DNA from: Bacteroidales bacterium UBA6431
GTDB lineage: Bacteria; Bacteroidota; Bacteroidia; Bacteroidales; UBA932
NCBI GenBank assembly: GCA_002439095.1
Contig: DJOT01000023.1
Coordinates: forward strand, 1,026-36,721
Direction: 5' to 3'
DNA: 35,696 bases
Position numbers and translations under genes: made by a program. Shown here one piece after another: positions 32,119 to 35,696 of the stretch (position 1 is its first letter; each line of letters opens with the position of its first letter). A model generated the notes under the pieces. It did not search any database and had not been told where the DNA came from. It saw nothing but the letters and a program-made list of their open reading frames with translations.

Positions 32119-33075
32119 ATGAAGAAATATATCGATACAGGCAAAATCGACACCCGAAGCGGTTTCGGTGAGGGGCTCGTGCTTGCAGGCCGCGCAGATG
32201 ATCGCGTGCTTGCCCTTACAGCCGACCTCAAGGGCTCACTCAAGATGGGCGCGTTCCAGAAGGAGTTCCCGGAGAGATTCATCCAGTGCGGCATCGCGGA
32301 GGCCAACATGGTCGGCGTAGCCGCAGGACTTGCCATTACCGGCAAGGTTCCGTTCATCGGCTCTTTCGCCGAGTTCGTGACAGGCCGCGTCTATGACCAG
32401 CTCCGCCAGGAAGTCGCCTACGGACATACCAATGTCAAGATCGCATCATCACACGCCGGCATCACCCTCGGAGAGGACGGCGCCACCCACCAGACCATGG
32501 AAGATCTCGCCCTCATGCGTGCACTTCCGGGCATGACAGTACTCGTGCCTTGCGACTACAACCAGACCAAGAACGCCACCATCGCCGCCGCCAAATTTGA
32601 AGGACCGGTTTATCTTCGCTTCGGCCGTCCTTCAGTGCCTAACTTCACCGGCGTGGACGAGCCGTTCGAGATCGGCAAGATTTACAACCTCAACGAAGGC
32701 TCCGATGTGACTCTCGTCTGCTGCGGTCACCTCGTATGGGAGGCCCTCCAGGCCGCTGAAGCTCTTGAGGCCGAGGGTATCAGCGCTGAGGTTCTCAATG
32801 TTGCCACCGTCAAACCTCTGGACGAGAAGACTATCATCGCGTCCGTAGCCAAGACCGGCTGTGCCGTCGTGGCCGAGGAGCACAACATGGCCGGAGGTCT
32901 CGGTGAGGCTGTAGCCGGTGTACTTGCCGCTTCTGCCCCTGCGCCTCTTGAGTTCGTCAACGGGAAAGACCGCTTCGGCCAGTCCGGAACTCCAGCCGAG
33001 CTGATGAAGGCCTACGGTCTTGATGCTGCCCACATTGCTGAGGCTGCCAAGAAGGCTATCGCCCGCAAGAAATAA
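32119..33075 (+). CDS. transketolase, C-terminal (pyrimidine-binding) subunit
   Basis: Second half, 318 residues, contributing the pyrimidine-binding and C-terminal domains. Marks are DLKGSLKMGAFQKEFPERFI with QCGIAEANMVGVAAGLA (the catalytic Glu), ASHAGITLGEDGATHQTMED, MTVLVPCDYNQT, and VVAEEHNMAGGLGEAVAGVL. It is one base behind the first subunit and both end at a strong terminator at 33096-33135. The same fold order is found in DXP synthase, but the split and the lengths favour transketolase. Confidence 0.94.
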   Translation: MKKYIDTGKIDTRSGFGEGLVLAGRADDRVLALTADLKGSLKMGAFQKEFPERFIQCGIAEANMVGVAAGLAITGKVPFIGSFAEFVTGRVYDQLRQEVAYGHTNVKIASSHAGITLGEDGATHQTMEDLALMRALPGMTVLVPCDYNQTKNATIAAAKFEGPVYLRFGRPSVPNFTGVDEPFEIGKIYNLNEGSDVTLVCCGHLVWEALQAAEALEAEGISAEVLNVATVKPLDEKTIIASVAKTGCAVVAEEHNMAGGLGEAVAGVLAASAPAPLEFVNGKDRFGQSGTPAELMKAYGLDAAHIAEAAKKAIARKK

Positions 33076-33095
33076 TCCTCTCACAGGATATTGAA

Positions 33096-33135
33096 AATCC
33101 GCTGTGGCTTTTCGGGGTCACAGCGGATTATTTTT
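33096..33135 (+). terminator. intrinsic terminator of the transketolase operon
   Basis: AATCCGCTGTG (33096-33106) pairs perfectly with CACAGCGGATT (33119-33129), loop of 12, followed by ATTTTT. It starts about 20 bases after the stop. Confidence 0.88.
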
Positions 33136-33155
33136 GTGATAAGGAGCGTCTTTCG

Positions 33156-33240
33156 TTTTGTCCGGCAGAACCCGGTTTTACTAGACAAAATGCTCCCAGA
33201 CAGGGTTTTGTCCGGCGAAAGGCCTTTTGGCCGGACAAAA
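33156..33240. repeat. pair of 35-bp palindromes, 15-bp spacer (locus B)
   Basis: Palindromes 33156-33190 and 33206-33240, each 35 bp, both beginning TTTTGTCCGGC and ending GACAAAA, separated by 15 bp. Folded about its central base, the second has 15 Watson-Crick pairs and one wobble of 17; the first has 13 and two wobbles. Same unit length and spacing as 4747-4831. They lie between convergent genes, after the transketolase terminator; the end of the second overlaps the T-run of the acyltransferase terminator. Confidence 0.8.
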
Positions 33241-33300
33241 ACGGGCGACGACACTGAGATGCCTGAGACCTACGGCACCGGGGCATAGCCGCTGTCGCCC
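33237..33300 (-). terminator. possible terminator of the acyltransferase gene
   Basis: On the minus strand GGGCGAC (33300-33294) pairs with GTCGCCC (33249-33243), followed by TTTTT (33241-33237). The loop is long (44 bases) but has a smaller internal stem. Most of the loop is the yidD-end-like sequence. Confidence 0.4.
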
Positions 33301-33305
33301 CAGGG
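33270..33305 (-). pseudogene. ghost copy of the 3' end of yidD
   Basis: Read on the minus strand this 36-base piece encodes PWGDSGYAPVP followed by TAG. It matches the last 12 codons of yidD (26936-26971; PWGGSGYDPVP, TAG) at 33 of 36 bases. A looser match continues a few bases further upstream (GCGCTG). It begins 2 bases beyond the acyltransferase stop and has no start or upstream yidD sequence, so it cannot be a gene. Most likely a recombination or gene-loss remnant. Confidence 0.65.
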
Positions 33306-33306
33306 G

Positions 33307-35280
33307 TCAGCGCCCGCTTATCAGTTCCTCCATCCCGTCCTGCAGCTGCTCGGCGAGGACGCGCTTGCTCTCATGCGATTCGAGACTGGAATCATAGGCT
33401 ACCGGCTTGCCTATCCTGAAACTTCTCGTCGCCCTGTCGGAAAAGAGCGGATAGAAGAGCAGGGACTTGCCGGTACGGTCGAAATACATCTTCCCGATAT
33501 GCGCAAAGCCCGTGTAGAAAGTGCGGACATTGTCGGCCTTGTACTCGGAATCCGGGACCGCTTTCAGCAGGTTGCGAGGTTTCTCCGGGAATATCAGGAT
33601 GTTGTCCCCGTCCTCAAGGGCCTTCAGGCTCTCGTTGAATGTGCTCATCACATCCCGGGAAGCGCCACGCACGACCGGGATCGGATTGCATGAGTTGAGC
33701 GCCCAGCAGGTGGCTCGGGTAAGTTGACGTATAAACCAGCCTCCAAGACGCTTGCCCATAAACTTTTTGAGAAAAGCCAGAGACTTGGACATCTCCCTGA
33801 ACGCCGTGTTCTTGTCGAGCATCACATTATGTATCCACGGGCGGAAATAGGTCGGAAGATAGATGACCGCCGAGATAGGGCCGTAGATAAAACCGTGGTT
33901 GCAGACGAAAACAGACGGATAATCCTCCCGGCGCAGGTTCTCCCGTCCAGAGACTTTCAGGTGGAAAAACGGACGCGCCAGAGTGCACAATATCTTGACC
34001 CCGAAGCGCATGCGGTACTTGCGCACAAAGAGGCTCTGAAGATTCTCACGCATCTGCTCCGTCTTGGAACGCGACTCGATGAACTTCATCAGTTTCTCCC
34101 GGTTGCGGTAGTCGAACGGCTGCCGGAACGCGAAGAAAATAGCGACAAGCATGAAAGCCACCGGAAGCTGGAGAGTCCATATCCCCACCTTTGCCGACGC
34201 GGGCCTGAGTGGAAGGACGAAAGTATAGACCGCCATAAGAATCAGCATGATGACAGAAGAGCCTATGGATGCCACCGTGGCAGTGATAGTGTTGCTGATC
34301 TCAAGGCAGGTCTTGTCGAGCCCTCCATCGACGAGGCTTCCAACCGCCTCGAAATCAAGATGGAACTTCCTTACGGCAGAAAAAATCAACGCCATCCCCA
34401 TCCCCCATACGGAAGTCCACACCATCCGTTCAACAAGTCCCGTCTCACGGAACATCAGCACCGCTCCGAGAATCCAGGTCAATGCCCCTAGGATGAACTC
34501 GGCAAGCGCAAGCCCCGGAAGCCTCCTCCGCAGCAGCACGGAAGAGACAAAAAGCACAAGGTAGATTCCAAGAAGCCAGACGCACAAGCCAATATAGACT
34601 TTACGGTCAAACACGGGCCCCACAGGGAAAAGCACGAACAGGAAAAAGACCATCACCCCGACATTGAGAGCGATAGTCGAATACAGGCTCATATCCTCGA
34701 AAAGCCTGTACGATGCAAGCTCTTCGAACTTGTTTTCCAGAACATTGTCCACACGCACGTTTTTCTCGGGAAACAGAAGCTTGATGAGCCCTGTCAACAC
34801 CACCACTGCAGAGAACGGGAGAAGATACTGGTCAGCCACACGCCCATATAGCATATATATGCACACGACATCAAGACAGAGCTGCACGAAAGACAGGTAT
34901 ACCCAACGCGAGACTTTATGCTCATCAGCAGAAACCGGACTGGAACAGAGATAATCCCTGAACATCAGAGAGATCACGAACAGGGAGACATAGTTGGCAT
35001 CCGGACGCCCCATGAGCGGGGGATAAAGAAATGCCACGGCCATGCCGCAGACGGCCACGAGAGCCATGAGCAATGAAGAAAAATAATGATTTCCTCCGCG
35101 ATGCCGGAGCCTGGCCAGATTGCAGAGAAGGAAGGCCTTGATTATATTGGAAAACAAATACACGGCAGCCCCGAAGAACGGATTGCCTATCACAAGATGA
35201 GCCACCGCCATACAAAGCAGCAAAGCAAAATAATCTATCCTGTATATGCTCCCCTCAGGGTAGCGGATCGCTTTATCCAT
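33307..35280 (-). CDS. membrane-fused lysophospholipid acyltransferase-like protein
   Basis: A 657-residue protein from ATG 35280 (MDKAIRYPEGS). About the first 400 residues hold ten or so membrane helices, resembling a transporter half; residues about 435-640 are a PlsC-type acyltransferase domain: VFVCNHGFIYGPISAVIYLP, WIHNVMLDKNTAF, NPIPVVRGASRD (arginine block), and NILIFPEKPRN. The usual HX4D catalytic motif reads HGFIYG, with the Asp replaced by Gly, and the EGTRS-like motif is PEKPRN. The layout recalls LplT-Aas fusions that take up and re-acylate lysolipid, but the motif changes leave activity uncertain. A promoter box is 5 bases upstream of the ATG. Confidence 0.78.
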   Translation of the reverse strand: MDKAIRYPEGSIYRIDYFALLLCMAVAHLVIGNPFFGAAVYLFSNIIKAFLLCNLARLRHRGGNHYFSSLLMALVAVCGMAVAFLYPPLMGRPDANYVSLFVISLMFRDYLCSSPVSADEHKVSRWVYLSFVQLCLDVVCIYMLYGRVADQYLLPFSAVVVLTGLIKLLFPEKNVRVDNVLENKFEELASYRLFEDMSLYSTIALNVGVMVFFLFVLFPVGPVFDRKVYIGLCVWLLGIYLVLFVSSVLLRRRLPGLALAEFILGALTWILGAVLMFRETGLVERMVWTSVWGMGMALIFSAVRKFHLDFEAVGSLVDGGLDKTCLEISNTITATVASIGSSVIMLILMAVYTFVLPLRPASAKVGIWTLQLPVAFMLVAIFFAFRQPFDYRNREKLMKFIESRSKTEQMRENLQSLFVRKYRMRFGVKILCTLARPFFHLKVSGRENLRREDYPSVFVCNHGFIYGPISAVIYLPTYFRPWIHNVMLDKNTAFREMSKSLAFLKKFMGKRLGGWFIRQLTRATCWALNSCNPIPVVRGASRDVMSTFNESLKALEDGDNILIFPEKPRNLLKAVPDSEYKADNVRTFYTGFAHIGKMYFDRTGKSLLFYPLFSDRATRSFRIGKPVAYDSSLESHESKRVLAEQLQDGMEELISGR

Positions 35281-35285
35281 GGGCA

Positions 35286-35293
35286 CAAAGATA
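35286..35293 (-). promoter_or_regulatory. -7 box TATCTTTG of the acyltransferase gene
   Basis: TAnnTTTG match 5 bases before ATG 35280 on the minus strand, just after the tRNA terminator; predicts a leaderless mRNA. Confidence 0.6.
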
Positions 35294-35296
35294 CAC

Positions 35297-35324
35297 AAAA
35301 AAAGACCGGCAAATAAAGCCGGTC
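35297..35324 (-). terminator. intrinsic terminator of tRNA-Pro
   Basis: On the minus strand GACCGGC (35324-35318) and GCCGGTC (35310-35304) form a perfect 7-bp stem with 7-base loop, followed by a seven-base T-run (35303-35297). Confidence 0.88.
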
Positions 35325-35332
35325 CTCAAATG

Positions 35333-35406
35333 TCGGGGTACTGTGACTCGAACACAGGACCCTCTGGTCCCAAACCAGATGCGCTAGCCAACTGCGCCAC
35401 ACCCCG
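35333..35406 (-). tRNA. tRNA-Pro, anticodon TGG
   Basis: A 74-base cloverleaf read on the minus strand: acceptor CGGGGTG/TACCCCG (one G-T), D arm GCGC/GCGC with loop AGTTGGCTA, anticodon stem TCTGG/CCAGA with loop TTTGGGA (anticodon TGG at 34-36), variable loop GGGTC, T arm CTGTG TTCGAGT CACAG, discriminator A. The initial C-G pair is typical of tRNA-Pro. CCA is not encoded. A full promoter lies upstream and a terminator downstream, so it is a single-gene unit. Confidence 0.95.
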
Positions 35407-35426
35407 AATTCCCTTGATTGGGACTG

Positions 35427-35457
35427 CAAATATAAAGACCTTTTGCGAAAAAACAAA
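35427..35457 (-). promoter_or_regulatory. consensus promoter of tRNA-Pro
   Basis: Minus-strand TTTG (35457-35454) and TATATTTG (35434-35427) with 19 bp between them, about 20 bases before the mature tRNA 5' end. Confidence 0.75.
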
Positions 35458-35471
35458 ATAATCCGCCAGTT

Positions 35472-35503
35472 TTTGGATAATTTACAAACTGAATCTATCT
35501 TTG
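35472..35503 (+). promoter_or_regulatory. consensus promoter of the ABC ATPase stub
   Basis: TTTG (35472-35475) and TATCTTTG (35496-35503) with 20 bp between them. The ATG is 4 bases after the box, so transcription probably starts at or next to it. Confidence 0.7.
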
Positions 35504-35507
35504 AGTA

Positions 35508-35615
35508 ATGATCATCGAAGCACACGACATACACAAGAGTTTCGGACAGCTTGAAGTACTGAAAGGGATTGACTTCAGCGCGGACGAGGCCGAAACCCGG
35601 AAGTTTGACACCTGA
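35508..35615 (+). pseudogene. truncated LolD-like ABC transporter ATPase, N-terminal stub
   Basis: A 35-codon frame begins MIIEAHDIHKSFGQLEVLKG then IDFSADE, the usual start of LolD/MacB-type ATPases. The homology stops at about 35595, just before the position of the Walker A loop, and the frame ends AETRKFDT, stop. Without the nucleotide site it cannot be an ATPase. The sequence after the break (35596-35636) is not recognisable as the rest of the gene in any frame. It keeps a consensus promoter and has a terminator. A pseudogene is most likely; a contig-edge assembly error or a small expressed peptide/RNA are alternatives. Confidence 0.7.
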
Positions 35616-35636
35616 TTTTCCCGATATTTTCACTGG

Positions 35637-35659
35637 AGAGGCCTGAGGCCTCTTTTTTT
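35637..35659 (+). terminator. intrinsic terminator after the ABC ATPase stub
   Basis: AGAGGCC (35637-35643) and GGCCTCT (35647-35653) form a perfect 7-bp stem around TGA, followed by a run of T to 35659. The arms are symmetrical, but the T-run marks the plus strand. Confidence 0.85.
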
Positions 35660-35674
35660 GTCAAATAAATTCCT

Positions 35675-35682
35675 TATCTTTG
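35675..35682 (+). promoter_or_regulatory. -7 box TATCTTTG of a gene beyond the window
   Basis: TAnnTTTG match 14 bases from the right edge, after the terminator; it would drive a gene starting just outside the window. Confidence 0.4.
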
Positions 35683-35696
35683 TAGCTATCTTTAGC

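Noticed and set aside
32119..33075. Transketolase split read as a frameshift or nonsense mutation
   Set aside because: The second part has its own ATG one base after the first stop, the cut falls at the known domain boundary, and two-subunit transketolases are standard in this phylum.
35235..35633. 132-residue minus-strand frame across the tRNA and ABC stub
   Set aside because: It runs antisense through a promoter and the stub and in-sense through a tRNA; no signal or domain.

Overview
The window is a gene-dense, fairly GC-rich stretch of chromosome from a member of the Bacteroidetes, most likely Bacteroidales. The evidence is the gene content (GldH-type lipoprotein next to a PSP1/RicT gene, DUF2723, DUF4271, split transketolase, TonB-receptor-like barrel with an N-terminal carboxypeptidase-regulatory-like domain), near-absence of Shine-Dalgarno sequences, and repeated Bacteroidetes-type promoter elements (-7 box TAnnTTTG, sometimes with a -33 TTTG 19-20 bp upstream). 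The genus cannot be fixed from the sequence alone. Most genes are core housekeeping genes; there is no phage, integron, CRISPR array or insertion sequence. No gene-free stretch exceeds 300 bases.

Layout. 1-1749 (+): end of metK, smpB, and an unusual short miaA. 1746-4653 (-): a small secreted zinc-ribbon protein whose gene overlaps that of a 901-residue outer-membrane beta-barrel. 4654-4916: an intergenic region with phased palindromes and a consensus promoter, driving an A+T-richer AAA ATPase/DUF4143 gene (4917-6164, +) that looks acquired. 6169-12146 (-): a tightly packed operon trxA, outer-membrane barrel, LOG-family hydrolase, polyprenyl synthase, holB, ricT, gldH-like, trmB. 12206-18066 (-): an RND efflux operon (tolC-like, acrA-like, acrB-like) ending in a small PII-like gene. 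18138-20331 (-): lgt and pgk. 20396-21307 (+): an RlmI-like methyltransferase. 21304-24387 (-): a DUF2723 membrane protein. 24438-26971 (+): SUI1, DUF4271, hemD, rnpA, yidD. Then yqaA-like (-), a ZntA-type metal ATPase (+), lepA (-), the two transketolase subunits (+), a membrane-fused acyltransferase (-), tRNA-Pro (-), and a promoter-bearing stub of an ABC ATPase gene (+) at the right edge.

Most noteworthy signals. (1) Two unrelated intergenic regions (4747-4831 and 33156-33240) each hold a pair of 35-bp imperfect palindromes of the form TTTTGTCC...GGACAAAA separated by exactly 15 bp, so both have a 50-bp period; the left locus continues in phase into a third degenerate palindrome lying on the promoter of the ATPase gene. 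(2) A 36-bp stretch downstream of the acyltransferase gene matches the last 12 codons of yidD (33/36 bases), a gene 6 kb away: a ghost gene end. (3) The right edge has a complete small transcription unit (consensus promoter, 35-codon ORF, terminator) encoding only the first residues of a LolD-like ATPase. (4) Several genes have their -7 box 4-8 bp from the start codon, predicting leaderless or near-leaderless mRNAs. (5) Three of six convergent gene pairs share their stop codons in 4-bp CTAR overlaps.
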